Shown here in pieces: positions 11,224 through 19,271 of a stretch of DNA of 25,980 nucleotides. The translations under genes were made by a program, and so were the position numbers. The notes beneath the pieces are model-generated. The model searched no databases. It was given only the letters and a program-made list of their open reading frames with translations, and was not told where the DNA came from. Position 1 is the stretch's first letter. Each line of letters opens with the position of its first letter. Source of the DNA: a virus; IMG/VR virus record IMGVR_UViG_3300032116_001172, positions 1-25,980 of that record; one strand, given 5' to 3'.

Positions 11224-12213
11224 TTATGCGGCTTTACCCCATACATCGTCCCATGTTCCAGACAGAGCGCCTTTTGCGTAGTCCGTAACACGATTCTCAA
11301 AGAAATTACCATGTATTGGTGCGTTAATCATTTCTTCAACCCATGGCAAAGGATTCTTTTTAACTTTAAAAATACCTTTCATGCCCATAGAAATCAATCT
11401 ACGGTCAGCTATGTAACGAATGTATTGCTTTACATCTTCTGGCGTAAGGTTTTCCATTTGACCCATTTCAAATGCTAAATCAATAAACTTATCTTCTAAT
11501 TCAACCATTCGTGTTGCAATGGTATAGATTTGTGCTTTGAGTGTATCATTCCAAATTTCATTATTTTCATGGATATAAGTTTTAAACAACTTAATCATGG
11601 ATTCGGTGTGCATGGTTTCATCAACAATAGACCATGTAACAATCTGGCCCATGCCTTTCATCTTACCATGGCGTGGGAAATTCAGTAACATAATAAATGA
11701 ACTGAACAACTGCATACCTTCAGTAAATGCAGAGAATACAGCGATATGTGTGGCCGTGTTTTCTTTTGTTGTATTTTTACCAGAGATATCTAATACATAA
11801 TCGTGTTTCTGCCTCATCGCATCGTATTCCATAAACTGATTATACATTGTCTCTGGTAAACCCAATGTTTCAATTAAATGTGAATAAGCAGCCACATGAA
11901 GTGCCTCTCTTGCAGCAAAGCCAAGAAGCATCATACGAACTTCTGGTTGTGGAAAATATGGCAAATAATTCTTTACATAACCACCAGCAACATCAATGTC
12001 ACCTTGTGTGAAGAAACGGAAAATGTGTGTAAGAAATTGTTTTTCTTCTTTGTTTAATTTATTTTTCCAATCTTTTACATCCTCTAACATAGGAACTTCC
12101 GAGTGAAGCCAGTGGGCTTGCTCATGTTTCAACCATGCTTCATATGCCCATGGATATGAAAATGGTTTAAAGTGTGTTCTATCTTCTGTTAGATTATATT
12201 TTTTCTTTGTCAT
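11224..12213 (-). CDS. nrdB: class Ia ribonucleotide reductase small (beta) subunit
   Basis: A 329-residue protein with the diiron and radical residues of NrdB: D72 (TQGDIDVAGG), E103 and H106 with the radical tyrosine Y110 (REALHVAAY), E165 (AFTEGMQLF), and E199 and H202 (IVDETMHTES). It stores the tyrosyl radical for the alpha subunit in making deoxyribonucleotides in the cytoplasm. Length is close to other phage NrdB proteins and there is no N-terminal ATP-cone. The ATG overlaps the stop of the 42-residue gene (ATGA) and nrdA lies just upstream. The product supplies dNTPs with ThyX. Confidence 0.95.
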   Translation of the reverse strand: MTKKKYNLTEDRTHFKPFSYPWAYEAWLKHEQAHWLHSEVPMLEDVKDWKNKLNKEEKQFLTHIFRFFTQGDIDVAGGYVKNYLPYFPQPEVRMMLLGFAAREALHVAAYSHLIETLGLPETMYNQFMEYDAMRQKHDYVLDISGKNTTKENTATHIAVFSAFTEGMQLFSSFIMLLNFPRHGKMKGMGQIVTWSIVDETMHTESMIKLFKTYIHENNEIWNDTLKAQIYTIATRMVELEDKFIDLAFEMGQMENLTPEDVKQYIRYIADRRLISMGMKGIFKVKKNPLPWVEEMINAPIHGNFFENRVTDYAKGALSGTWDDVWGKAA

Positions 12214-12338
12214 CGGCCTCTTCCTGTAACTCTCTTTTGTGGTTTATTTGGCATTGCTGGTATTTTTGTTTGTTGTTTCTGTGTGTTGTTAAATTGTTGT
12301 TTCTGTTGCTTTAGTTTTAATATTTCTTTAAGATCCAT
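12210..12338 (-). CDS. 42-residue basic Gln-rich peptide between nrdA and nrdB
   Basis: ATG at 12338 one base after the nrdA stop, TGA overlapping the nrdB start (ATGA). The product MDLKEILKLKQQKQQFNN continues Gln/Lys-rich and ends KRVTGRGR, strongly basic with no cysteine. AGGGAT upstream of the ATG is a fair ribosome site. Its main function could simply be to carry ribosomes from nrdA to nrdB. A small RNR-interacting peptide is another possibility without direct support. Confidence 0.6.
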   Translation of the reverse strand: MDLKEILKLKQQKQQFNNTQKQQTKIPAMPNKPQKRVTGRGR

Positions 12339-12339
12339 T

Positions 12340-14136
12340 TTATCCCTCACAAGCTAAACAAACTTCTTCGGTTGCTAATTGTTTCAAATCAATTTCTTGT
12401 ATAACTTCTCTTTCAATTTTCTTGGCCACTTTATCAGCCTTGGCCAATTTTTCACTACGACAATAGTAAAGCGTTTTTAATTTTTGCTTCCAGGCCTGAA
12501 AATGAACTGCATGGAGATATTTTACATTAACATCTGGTCTAAAAAAGAGATTGATAGATTGCGCTTGGTCAATGTAACTTTGTCTGTTAGCTGCATGGTC
12601 CACCACCCATCTTTGGTCAATTTCCATAGAGGTCTTATACACATCTTTCTGCCACTCATCCAGAAAGTTGAGGTGTTGAACGGATCCATCATTTGCGATG
12701 ATTGATGACCAAATCTCATTGTAGTCAAGGCTTTTGTCATTGTCGCATTTCTCCTGTATGATTTTGTCCAGATATTTGTTTTTGTTTAGATATGCACCAC
12801 TTAATGTGTCTTGTCTATAAGCATTAGCCCGAAAAGGCTCAACAGAAGGGCTTGTATTACCCATGATGATGGATGAACTAGCATTAGGAGCAATAGCGAG
12901 CATATGACTAAAGCGTAGACCGGTACCTTTAGCATCAGGAGCTTCACCCCTTTGTTTACCAAGGTATATGTTTGCTTGATCCAAATAAGCTCTAATGTGT
13001 TTGAAGATTTTGTTGTTGGCTGATGTGGCCAAAGCAGATTCCCAAGCAATATTGTTACGCTGCAGGTAAGCATGGAACCCAAGAGCACCAATACCAATAG
13101 AACGCTCTCGCTCGGCACTATACTTTGCACGAGCAATAGCATCAGGAGCATTGTCAATAAAATACTGAAGCACATTATCAAGCATCTCGGCAACATCACG
13201 CAGAAATAATGGGTCAGATTTCCATTCATCGTAATACTCCAAATTAACTGAAGATAAACAACATACAGCTGTGCGCTCTTTATCTGTTGGTAAAATAATT
13301 TCACTACACAAATTAGATTGTTTAATTGATAAGCCTAATTTCTTTTGAAACTCTGGCATTGCTGCATTACTTGTATCAATGAAATGTAGATATGGTTCAC
13401 CAGTCATCATGCGAATCTCAAGTATACGCTGCCACAATTCACGAGCCGAAACTGTATCACGCACCTCGCCGCTATGTGGGTCTTTTAGGTTCCATGTATC
13501 ATCGGCTGCTGGGTCAAGCATACACTTTTCAACCAAGTGCATGAAATCATCGGTAATATTAATACCGTGATGTAGATTCAGACAACGCATATTCTGGTCG
13601 CCTGTTGGTTTTCTCATCTCCAAAAATATGAGAATGTCAGGATGGCTAATGTCAAGATAAGCAGCGTAAGAGCCACGCCGGGTGCGGCCCTGCCTGTAAG
13701 CCAAACTAGAAGCATCATAAGTGCGAAGATGAGGCATGACGCCAACAGATTTGTCGTCAGCCGAACGAATTCCAATACCAATTCCAACACCGCCTCCTAA
13801 CATTGAGAGCCAATTAACTTCCGATAAACAATCAACCAGACCTTCCGCAGAATCATCCAAATACGGGAGAAAACAAGAAATGGGAAGACCACGCTTAGAC
13901 CGACCAAAAGATAAAATGGGAGTAGAATAAGAAAGCCAATGTCTAGAGCTATACTCATAGAGCCTTTGCGAGTGTGCCAAATCCGTCCCAAAAGATTTAG
14001 ATACATATGCGAACCTTTCTTGTGGAGAAGTTTCATCTTCTCTCATATAGCTTTCTTTTAATCGTTTTAAACCTAATTCATCAAATAAGGAATCACGAGA
14101 GAAATCAACGGTGATGCCGTGAACAATGTCTGACAT
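12340..14136 (-). CDS. nrdA: class Ia ribonucleotide reductase large (alpha) subunit, no ATP-cone
   Basis: A 598-residue catalytic subunit. Active-site residues are N275, C277 and E279 (SNLCSEIILP). The redox cysteine pair is C88 (PISCFLPY) with one of C292/C293 (VCCLSSVNL). The radical-transfer pair is Y557-Y558 (LYYCRSEK), and the C-terminal reducing pair is C593/C596 (CLACEG). Typical NrdA has about 750 residues. Here the protein begins near the catalytic barrel, so the N-terminal ATP-cone that senses dATP is missing. GGAG seven bases before the ATG at 14136 supports the start and argues against a truncated call. Followed by the 42-residue gene and nrdB. Confidence 0.95.
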   Translation of the reverse strand: MSDIVHGITVDFSRDSLFDELGLKRLKESYMREDETSPQERFAYVSKSFGTDLAHSQRLYEYSSRHWLSYSTPILSFGRSKRGLPISCFLPYLDDSAEGLVDCLSEVNWLSMLGGGVGIGIGIRSADDKSVGVMPHLRTYDASSLAYRQGRTRRGSYAAYLDISHPDILIFLEMRKPTGDQNMRCLNLHHGINITDDFMHLVEKCMLDPAADDTWNLKDPHSGEVRDTVSARELWQRILEIRMMTGEPYLHFIDTSNAAMPEFQKKLGLSIKQSNLCSEIILPTDKERTAVCCLSSVNLEYYDEWKSDPLFLRDVAEMLDNVLQYFIDNAPDAIARAKYSAERERSIGIGALGFHAYLQRNNIAWESALATSANNKIFKHIRAYLDQANIYLGKQRGEAPDAKGTGLRFSHMLAIAPNASSSIIMGNTSPSVEPFRANAYRQDTLSGAYLNKNKYLDKIIQEKCDNDKSLDYNEIWSSIIANDGSVQHLNFLDEWQKDVYKTSMEIDQRWVVDHAANRQSYIDQAQSINLFFRPDVNVKYLHAVHFQAWKQKLKTLYYCRSEKLAKADKVAKKIEREVIQEIDLKQLATEEVCLACEG

Positions 14137-14158
14137 TCAATACTCCAAATTGTTATTA

Positions 14159-14854
14159 TTATTTTGTTACAAATTCATTCGCCATCGGAAATACTTTGGC
14201 GATTACTTCAGCACATTTCTGTGCAATTTGAATGTGTTCTTTCTGTGTGCCATTTGCTGAACGGAGTTGTATGTAGTGAATCCAACTACGCAAAGTTCCA
14301 TTCATATACAAACGAGAAACAGTATTGCCTTCGGGCAGAACAGCCCTGGCCTGTTCCTTTGCTATACCTTTATTCACCGCCCATGTATATGTTTCTTTGG
14401 CAAGTGCAATAAGGATTTTTTGTTTGTGTAACCATTCATCATTAATAAGGGCATGACCCAAAGTGCCATTCAATGAAACACTATTCTGTCTATTTTTTGG
14501 ATCTTGTAATCTAGCTTCTCTTGTTACAAATTCTAGTTCTTTTGTTGGGTCAGCATAACGCTGAGAAAACTCCTGGAAAGAAAATGAACGGTGACGAAGC
14601 ATTTGTCTGGCGATATCTCTTGTGGTTGTAATTTCTAAACAAACATTGACAACTTCCAATGGTGACCAATGTTGATTCTTTATGAGGTAACGAATTAACT
14701 TCTCACTTGTGTCTGTGTTGTTTTGATTGCTTGGATTAGATACTCTAGCACAAAAAGCAACCAAATCTTGCATATTCATCACATCAATCTCAACATTGTC
14801 CATTTTGGCAAGATCAATTGCTTGCTGAGAATAACTAATCAATTTCACATTCAT
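14159..14854 (-). CDS. thyX: flavin-dependent thymidylate synthase
   Basis: A 231-residue ThyX, which makes dTMP from dUMP using FAD and methylene-folate. The signature RHRx7S is intact (R87-H88-R89 to S97; RHRSFSFQEFSQRY). HWSPLEV precedes it and the substrate-binding EQARAVLPE stretch follows (167-175). I chose the ATG at 14854, which overlaps the primase stop as ATGA and has GGAAG upstream. A GTG at 14866 would add four residues. It sits between primase and nrdA, a dNTP-supply cluster. The presence of ThyX lets the phage make thymidylate independently of host ThyA. Confidence 0.95.
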   Translation of the reverse strand: MNVKLISYSQQAIDLAKMDNVEIDVMNMQDLVAFCARVSNPSNQNNTDTSEKLIRYLIKNQHWSPLEVVNVCLEITTTRDIARQMLRHRSFSFQEFSQRYADPTKELEFVTREARLQDPKNRQNSVSLNGTLGHALINDEWLHKQKILIALAKETYTWAVNKGIAKEQARAVLPEGNTVSRLYMNGTLRSWIHYIQLRSANGTQKEHIQIAQKCAEVIAKVFPMANEFVTK

Positions 14855-15882
14855 ATTTTCTTCCACATATTAAACTTGATTTGCGCTTCAATACTTCTGA
14901 AGGAGTTACTACTTATAATTCTTTCTATCTCATCCACAGTTTTTCCAGCAATAATCATTTCATTTATGTCCTTGCCTTGTGTATTGCTTGGCCAAATTAC
15001 GACATTATGACCCGATTTGATTGCATCTTGCATCATCTTTACGATTTCTTTATTGCGTGGTTCATTATCAAAAATTAATAACTTCTCATCTGCTGAAATT
15101 TCATCTGCTGCAATGGATAAATTAGCATCGCCACTAGCCACACAATTAGTAAGAAACATTGAATCAATAGGGCCTTCTAGTATTTTTACGATGCCATCCA
15201 ATGAAACACGGTCCATACCGTAAATCAACTTATTCTCATTATCATTTGTGCGAATTGTAACATAGCGAAGTGTTTTGTCACTTGTTTCTAGCGCACGGCC
15301 TGACACAGCAATCAAATCATCATACTCATCATAAAAAGGTATGACAAGGCGAGCATCATCTACGATTTGCTTGCCATGGTTTGGCACCAATGCATCTACA
15401 AATTGTTTGTAGTGTTGTGTGAATAATAACTTACTGTAAAACTCTTTTGGTATTTGTCGCTTTGAAATATACTCTAAGCAATAATGTCCACTTGGTAGTT
15501 TGTCACACCATTCGGCGTGTTCAAATACTTTTGCTTTTTCAACTCGGCCAAATTTGGGTGGCTGTATGTTGAGGATTGTGTTCGCTGAATAGGAGTTATT
15601 GGATTCACCTGTCTTATACTTTTCCAGAGTGTATTCTCGGTATAGTGACGAATCAATATGCTTGAGGAAGTTACCAACATTTGCACCAACTCCACAGTTA
15701 TGGCATTTATAGATGAGGTCATTACCTTTTGGAAAGATATAGCCTCGGGCCTTGGATTTATTCTTTTGACTATCGCCGCAATAGGGGCAGCTGAAGTTAA
15801 ACAAATAACTATTCTTCTGCTTGAAGTTACGCAAGCGAGAAGATACTAGGCGGACATATTTTGTATCAATTGGGAGAGACAT
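14851..15882 (-). CDS. DNA primase, T4 gp61-like with TOPRIM domain
   Basis: A 343-residue primase. The N-terminal zinc ribbon has C32-P-Y-C35 and C60-H-N-C63. The TOPRIM catalytic domain has ILEGPID (E236) and LLIFDNEPRN (D272). The length and the CPYCGDSQKNKSKARGY stretch fit T4 gp61-type primases, which lay RNA primers with the replicative helicase on the lagging strand. The ATG at 15882 lacks a Shine-Dalgarno, and a TTGATT-17-TATGAT promoter lies immediately upstream with its -10 only six bases away. The transcript may thus be nearly leaderless, or start further upstream. Translation is coupled to thyX. Confidence 0.9.
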   Translation of the reverse strand: MSLPIDTKYVRLVSSRLRNFKQKNSYLFNFSCPYCGDSQKNKSKARGYIFPKGNDLIYKCHNCGVGANVGNFLKHIDSSLYREYTLEKYKTGESNNSYSANTILNIQPPKFGRVEKAKVFEHAEWCDKLPSGHYCLEYISKRQIPKEFYSKLLFTQHYKQFVDALVPNHGKQIVDDARLVIPFYDEYDDLIAVSGRALETSDKTLRYVTIRTNDNENKLIYGMDRVSLDGIVKILEGPIDSMFLTNCVASGDANLSIAADEISADEKLLIFDNEPRNKEIVKMMQDAIKSGHNVVIWPSNTQGKDINEMIIAGKTVDEIERIISSNSFRSIEAQIKFNMWKKI

Positions 15883-15888
15883 AATATA

Positions 15889-15917
15889 ATCATAACATAA
15901 AACTCACAAAAAATCAA
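15889..15917 (-). promoter_or_regulatory. sigma-70-like promoter before the primase
   Basis: Leftward, TTGATT (15917-15912) and TATGAT (15894-15889) are separated by 17 bases, close to the consensus TTGACA-17-TATAAT. It lies in the 37-base gap after the coiled-coil/TM gene and would give early transcription of primase, thyX and nrdAB. The -10 is so close to the ATG that the mRNA would have almost no leader. Confidence 0.5.
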
Positions 15918-15919
15918 TA

Positions 15920-16354
15920 CTATTTGAATAGTGTGCCTAAAACACCTAAGTTGACATTACCGATAATCCAACCAACAGCAATTGCCGCACCAAGAATCAT
16001 CCACTTATATTTGTCAATCTCTTTAAGTGTATTGCCAACCACATTATCATCCTTTTTGTGATGCATAAGGTCATTTCGGAGTGCGTCAATCCTAGCAGAA
16101 ATATGCCTTTCTACTTGGTCAATTCTATCGTGTAAATCTTTGATATCTTCTTTCAATTCTGTTTCTACTTTTTCGTGTTGCTCATGTCTTTGCTCGTGCA
16201 AAGTAATCATTCTTAAAATGCTCGTGTTTACTTCCTGTAATTTTTCAATTGATTCAGAAAGTTTCGTGCAAAGACGGTCGGTCTGCTCAATATCTTTACC
16301 AAGCAGACCGACACTCATTTCAATATCGTGTATCTTTTGTTCTTCTGGATACAT
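15920..16354 (-). CDS. coiled-coil protein with C-terminal membrane anchor (XhlA-like topology)
   Basis: A 144-residue protein, MYPEEQKIHDIEMSVGLLGK. A long coiled coil (about 20-110) with heptads such as KEDIKDLHDRIDQVERHISA is followed by one transmembrane segment (119-137, MILGAAIAVGWIIGNVNLG). That layout matches XhlA/hemolysin-type accessory lysis proteins and some phage tail-length or membrane-anchor proteins. It is the last gene of the lysis cassette, and its ATG overlaps the upstream stop as TAATG. Likely a holin partner; direct evidence is lacking. Confidence 0.65.
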   Translation of the reverse strand: MYPEEQKIHDIEMSVGLLGKDIEQTDRLCTKLSESIEKLQEVNTSILRMITLHEQRHEQHEKVETELKEDIKDLHDRIDQVERHISARIDALRNDLMHHKKDDNVVGNTLKEIDKYKWMILGAAIAVGWIIGNVNLGVLGTLFK

Positions 16355-16554
16355 TATTTCTTTTCAGGAACTTTTGTGCCTTCTAGTTTCTTGTGAACTT
16401 TAATTTCTTTGCACTCCTGTACCGGCTTTCCGTCTTTACCTTTTACAACTTGGCCTTTGGCATCTACCTTATCTTTACAAACCTTTTTAATTTCAGCTTC
16501 GGCCATTGCTGATACTGAAAAAATTAAACCTGCAACGAAAATAAGTGTTTTCAT
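16354..16554 (-). CDS. small exported lysine-rich protein
   Basis: A 66-residue protein. A signal peptide (about 1-18, MKTLIFVAGLIFSVSAMA) is followed by a lysine-rich mature part with two cysteines (KKVCKDK and VQECKEI) that probably form a disulfide. It lies between the holin candidate and the coiled-coil/TM gene and overlaps both. It has no lipobox. In this context it may act in the periplasm during lysis, but no homologue is known to me. Confidence 0.65.
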   Translation of the reverse strand: MKTLIFVAGLIFSVSAMAEAEIKKVCKDKVDAKGQVVKGKDGKPVQECKEIKVHKKLEGTKVPEKK

Positions 16555-16772
16555 TTTTGATCCTTTTTAGCGAATTTTTCTGATGCTGTAAATCCTAAAC
16601 CTGCTACCACAATATACATCATAGCTTCAAACACATTTGGGTCAACTTTGTAATCCCAAATCATATCACCAATAAATCCTGCTGCACACAATAAAAACGC
16701 AGCAATTGTAACTGCACGCTTACTACTAATGCCATCATCCGTGCCGTCTGTAAAAAGAGAAAGTAATTTCAT
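16551..16772 (-). CDS. two-TM holin candidate
   Basis: A 73-residue protein with a short N-terminus (MKLLSLFTDGTDDGISSK), two hydrophobic segments (about 19-40, ending GFIGDMIWDY, and 46-65, FEAMMYIVVAGLGFTASE) and a charged tail (KFAKKDQK). Size, two helices and direct adjacency to the endolysin (stop/start overlap at 16772) fit a class II holin that releases endolysin through the inner membrane. Final assignment would need functional evidence, since other small membrane proteins are in the same cassette. Confidence 0.7.
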   Translation of the reverse strand: MKLLSLFTDGTDDGISSKRAVTIAAFLLCAAGFIGDMIWDYKVDPNVFEAMMYIVVAGLGFTASEKFAKKDQK

Positions 16773-17401
16773 TAATGACCACCCATTACATGAAGTGCGT
16801 GTTCATAGTGTTTGATTCTATCTTCTAATCCAATATAACCACCGTTGATGCGGCGTGTAAGTTCTTTAATGTCGCCTGTATCGGCCCATTTATTAAGATT
16901 GTTTGTTTCCCAGAACCAGCAGGCCGATTGTGCAGCTCCTTCAAATGTAGCAAGATATTCAGGTACATCTTCAACAGGTGTTTCAATGCTCATTGCAAAG
17001 TTTTGATAATTGCTTTTACCTGTTAACTGAATGAGGCCACGACCGCAATATCTCCATCCATCACCACTTTCTTCAGGTCCATTTCCCATGCGACTTGCGT
17101 AAATACGATTGGCAATGGCCTCTTGTTTGTTTGGTCGTGATGCATAATCATTTGCTAATTCATCTGTTGGAAAATATTTTGGAAATAATTTACGCAACGA
17201 TGCAGCACGGTAGTTTAAGTTTTCTTTCAATGCAGTAAAGCCACCAGATTCGTGAGCGCATTGTGCTATGAAAGCGGCGATTCTCTGTGGTGTATTGATA
17301 TCATAATCTGGCAATAATTGAGCAAGGGCCCGATGCCAATGCTCAACATATGGGTTTTTAGGCAGTAATTGTTTGAGTTGGTCTAAAGTCAGTTCGGTCA
17401 T
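16772..17401 (-). CDS. GH19 chitinase-like endolysin
   Basis: A 209-residue glycoside hydrolase family 19 protein. The catalytic glutamate lies in AHESGGF (E51), with a second acid in KENLNY (E60). The family blocks WRYCGRGLIQLTGKSNYQNF (116-135) and RINGGYIGLEDR are both present. It should cleave the glycan chains of peptidoglycan at the end of infection. No signal peptide or cell-wall-binding domain is seen, which agrees with holin-dependent release. AGGATAAG before the ATG gives a good ribosome site. It precedes the holin candidate and follows two lipoproteins. Confidence 0.9.
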   Translation of the reverse strand: MTELTLDQLKQLLPKNPYVEHWHRALAQLLPDYDINTPQRIAAFIAQCAHESGGFTALKENLNYRAASLRKLFPKYFPTDELANDYASRPNKQEAIANRIYASRMGNGPEESGDGWRYCGRGLIQLTGKSNYQNFAMSIETPVEDVPEYLATFEGAAQSACWFWETNNLNKWADTGDIKELTRRINGGYIGLEDRIKHYEHALHVMGGH

Positions 17402-17404
17402 CTC

Positions 17405-17614
17405 TTATCCTAACATAGAAGCGGCTGAAATTGCGGCACTAATAGCCGTATGGAGGTTTTCTTTATACTGCAATTCTTCGGCATTCATTGTAACTGATTT
17501 TTCTACCTCTAAACCTTCTAAAAGAGATTTGTATTCATCAGCTGCAATTTGGCCTTGTTCAAAGGCAAATTTGTATGCCTCAAAAGATTCTTGTATTTGT
17601 GCTAGATTGCTCAT
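17405..17614 (-). CDS. hypothetical helical protein, 69 residues
   Basis: MSNLAQIQESFEAYKFAFEQ continues as a helical, acidic protein. It ends with an alanine-rich amphipathic stretch (LHTAISAAISAASMLG). It has no signal or clear membrane span. The ATG overlaps the lipoprotein stop (ATGA) and three bases separate it from the endolysin. It may act with the lysis proteins, but its role is unknown. Confidence 0.65.
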   Translation of the reverse strand: MSNLAQIQESFEAYKFAFEQGQIAADEYKSLLEGLEVEKSVTMNAEELQYKENLHTAISAAISAASMLG

Positions 17615-18018
17615 CTTGGTTTCTTTCCTATGACTTCTTGGGCCACTTTAGCAGAGCGGTTAATTTGGCCCAGCTTGAGCTTACAAAATGTTTCAGAGAT
17701 TGTAGCGCCTTTTTCATACATTTCCTTTCCTTGCTTCGTTAGTTCTACCATGTTGGCAGTTAACTTTTGTGTTTCTGCATTACGAGGAATATATTGTGAA
17801 AAGTTACGAAGTTCTACCGCAGTCCAATAAAGACCTTCAAAGTTACCATATGATTTGTTTTGGTCTTTGCAATCACTCACGGATAATTCTGAAAGTGTAT
17901 TAATTTTGTTTAACAATGCATACTCTACATTGTCATATCTTGCCATAAAATATGCATCAATTAATGCACAGCCCGACAATGTTGTAGTAAGTATAACAGC
18001 TGCAATTAGTTTTTTCAT
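17611..18018 (-). CDS. phage lipoprotein, 135 residues
   Basis: Starts MKKLIAAVILTTTLSGC, a signal peptide with lipobox L-S-G-C17. The mature part is mainly helical (NVEYALLNKINTLSEL, ANMVELTKQGKEMYEKG) with two further cysteines (C54 and C112). It should be anchored to a membrane from the periplasmic side. It directly follows the o-spanin candidate gene (ATGA overlap), so it is a second lipoprotein in the lysis region and may be a spanin accessory or a superinfection factor. No family recognised. Confidence 0.7.
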   Translation of the reverse strand: MKKLIAAVILTTTLSGCALIDAYFMARYDNVEYALLNKINTLSELSVSDCKDQNKSYGNFEGLYWTAVELRNFSQYIPRNAETQKLTANMVELTKQGKEMYEKGATISETFCKLKLGQINRSAKVAQEVIGKKPR

Positions 18019-18278
18019 TTTACACTATCACTTATTTGTTTTTGTAATTTGTGCCATTCTATCCATGCATTTACTTTGTTTTTACACTCATGGTAGGTTG
18101 CATAGTTTGCCGTAACCACTTGTAAAATATCACTCATTTCTGCATTGTCTTTTACTTCTTTAAGTTCTGGGCAAACCACTTTCATCTCGGCTGGCGCATC
18201 AGGAAAACTCATTTTTACTGGTATTGATTTAAAACAACCAGTTAAAAATAACGGCAATAGTAGTATGGCGTATTTCAT
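18015..18278 (-). CDS. o-spanin-like lipoprotein
   Basis: An 87-residue lipoprotein with lipobox L-T-G-C15 (MKYAILLLPLFLTGC). A short mature region contains VVCPELKEV and a helix NYATYHECKNKVNAWIEWHK. Size and placement immediately after a membrane-anchored coiled-coil gene (ATGA overlap at 18278-18275) fit the outer-membrane spanin that pairs with the protein at 18275-18706 to fuse the inner and outer membranes at lysis. Two cysteines could form the intermolecular disulfides known in spanins. Confidence 0.7.
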   Translation of the reverse strand: MKYAILLLPLFLTGCFKSIPVKMSFPDAPAEMKVVCPELKEVKDNAEMSDILQVVTANYATYHECKNKVNAWIEWHKLQKQISDSVK

Positions 18279-18706
18279 TTCAATTTAGCCGCATCATTGA
18301 GTATCTTTACAACTTCAGGTGCAACTTTACATTCTGCATTTACTTTGACCTGAACTTCTTTAATCTTTTCTTGTATTACAATTTGTTGTTGTTTTACAGA
18401 ATTGTTTTTATCTGCAAGTGCCTGACCTAATTTGGTGTTTGCTTCTTGCGATTGTTTCTCTACAATCTTTACTTTTTCTTCAAATTTCTTTGCTTCTTCT
18501 ATCCAAGATTTTGATGCAAACAAATAACCTTCTGCAAATACGGCAACAACAAGTAGTGGCATTGCAATTGCTTTTACAATCGCACCATAATTGCCAACTA
18601 CGGGAATTCTTGCGACTATTGAACCAAAGAATGTACCAATGACACCTGCGATTAAGGCAGCGTGAACAATGTAACTAATCCAAGAATTCAATAACCATAA
18701 TATCAT
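18275..18706 (-). CDS. i-spanin-like inner membrane protein
   Basis: A 143-residue protein. It has hydrophobic segments near 7-33 (IVHAALIAGVIGTFFGSIVA) and 42-66 (AIVKAIAMPLLVVAVFAEGY). A periplasmic coiled coil follows (about 70-120, KVKIVEKQSQEANTKLGQAL) with a single cysteine near its end (AECKVAPE). Classical Rz-type i-spanins have one TM helix, so the extra hydrophobic segment is atypical. Its stop overlaps the o-spanin start and its start overlaps the preceding gene, both as ATGA. Function is inferred from topology and order. Confidence 0.65.
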   Translation of the reverse strand: MILWLLNSWISYIVHAALIAGVIGTFFGSIVARIPVVGNYGAIVKAIAMPLLVVAVFAEGYLFASKSWIEEAKKFEEKVKIVEKQSQEANTKLGQALADKNNSVKQQQIVIQEKIKEVQVKVNAECKVAPEVVKILNDAAKLK

Positions 18707-18882
18707 TTAACTGGAGGCTTTCTAGCGAAAATAGCAAATGGCATTACTTTTTTTCTTTTCTTTAGATTTACGCCTGGTTCACCTTGTTTGCCAACGCCAA
18801 GACCTGCAATTTGGCCACCACCAACCGTATTGGCTGGTGAACCACCAACCATACTTACGCCATCTTCTTTTAGTTTTTTCAT
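18703..18882 (-). CDS. 59-residue glycine-rich basic protein of the head region
   Basis: Begins MKKLKEDGVSMVGGSPANTV. A glycine-rich GGGQIAGLGVGKQGEPGVN block follows, then a basic stretch (LKKRKKVMPF) and IFARKPPVK. Both ends overlap neighbours as ATGA. I recall the VGGGQIAGLG...GEPGV pattern from short conserved proteins next to structural genes of T4-like phages, where function is unknown. Length and overlaps make it a solid gene. Basic character and position suggest a capsid-associated role. Confidence 0.65.
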   Translation of the reverse strand: MKKLKEDGVSMVGGSPANTVGGGQIAGLGVGKQGEPGVNLKKRKKVMPFAIFARKPPVK

Positions 18883-19271
18883 TTTAGATTTCTTAGCGCC
18901 TGTGCAATTGACATATCTACGGGTATCTCGGAAGAAATAATATCGTGCCCTTTAATTCCTCGCACTCTATCGGGCATACAACTCAAAAACAACAAATATG
19001 TTTTGAGTGCTGAATAATCATCTTTTGCCATTTTGAAGAACAACAATCGTGTTGATACTTCGGGACCAAAAACATTGCTGAGAACAACTAAATGATTAAG
19101 AACTAATTGCTCTCTTAATTCACCTAGCTTACGATATCGTTTAAATAACCTTTTGAGGTAATTAAATCGTTTCATATCTTCTCTAAACTCACTCATTATG
19201 CAATTTGGCTTATCATAGGCTTTTGCTGCATAAATCATTACATTATCATTATTCAAATCATCAAAAGACAT
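18879..19271 (-). CDS. conserved T4-like phage protein of unknown function (DUF7207-like)
   Basis: A 130-residue helical protein, starting MSFDDLNNDNVMIYAAKAYD. RFNYLKRLFKRYRKLGELRE and LVLNHLVVLSNVFGPEVSTR with LLFFKMAKDDY are the most characteristic stretches. I associate this KYIKRLF...GEL...ILNHL..L.NVFGP..TR pattern with a conserved unknown of marine T4-like phages and have it in memory as DUF7207; the family name should be verified. It is coupled to neighbours on both sides (shared stop/start bases). A structural or assembly role is likely from context. Confidence 0.7.
   Translation of the reverse strand: MSFDDLNNDNVMIYAAKAYDKPNCIMSEFREDMKRFNYLKRLFKRYRKLGELREQLVLNHLVVLSNVFGPEVSTRLLFFKMAKDDYSALKTYLLFLSCMPDRVRGIKGHDIISSEIPVDMSIAQALRNLK

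Noticed and set aside
12801-13304. A long alternative minus-strand frame within nrdA, with hydrophobic composition
   Set aside because: It is a frame-shifted shadow of nrdA: all NrdA motifs in this interval are intact in the main frame, and no ribosome site precedes it.
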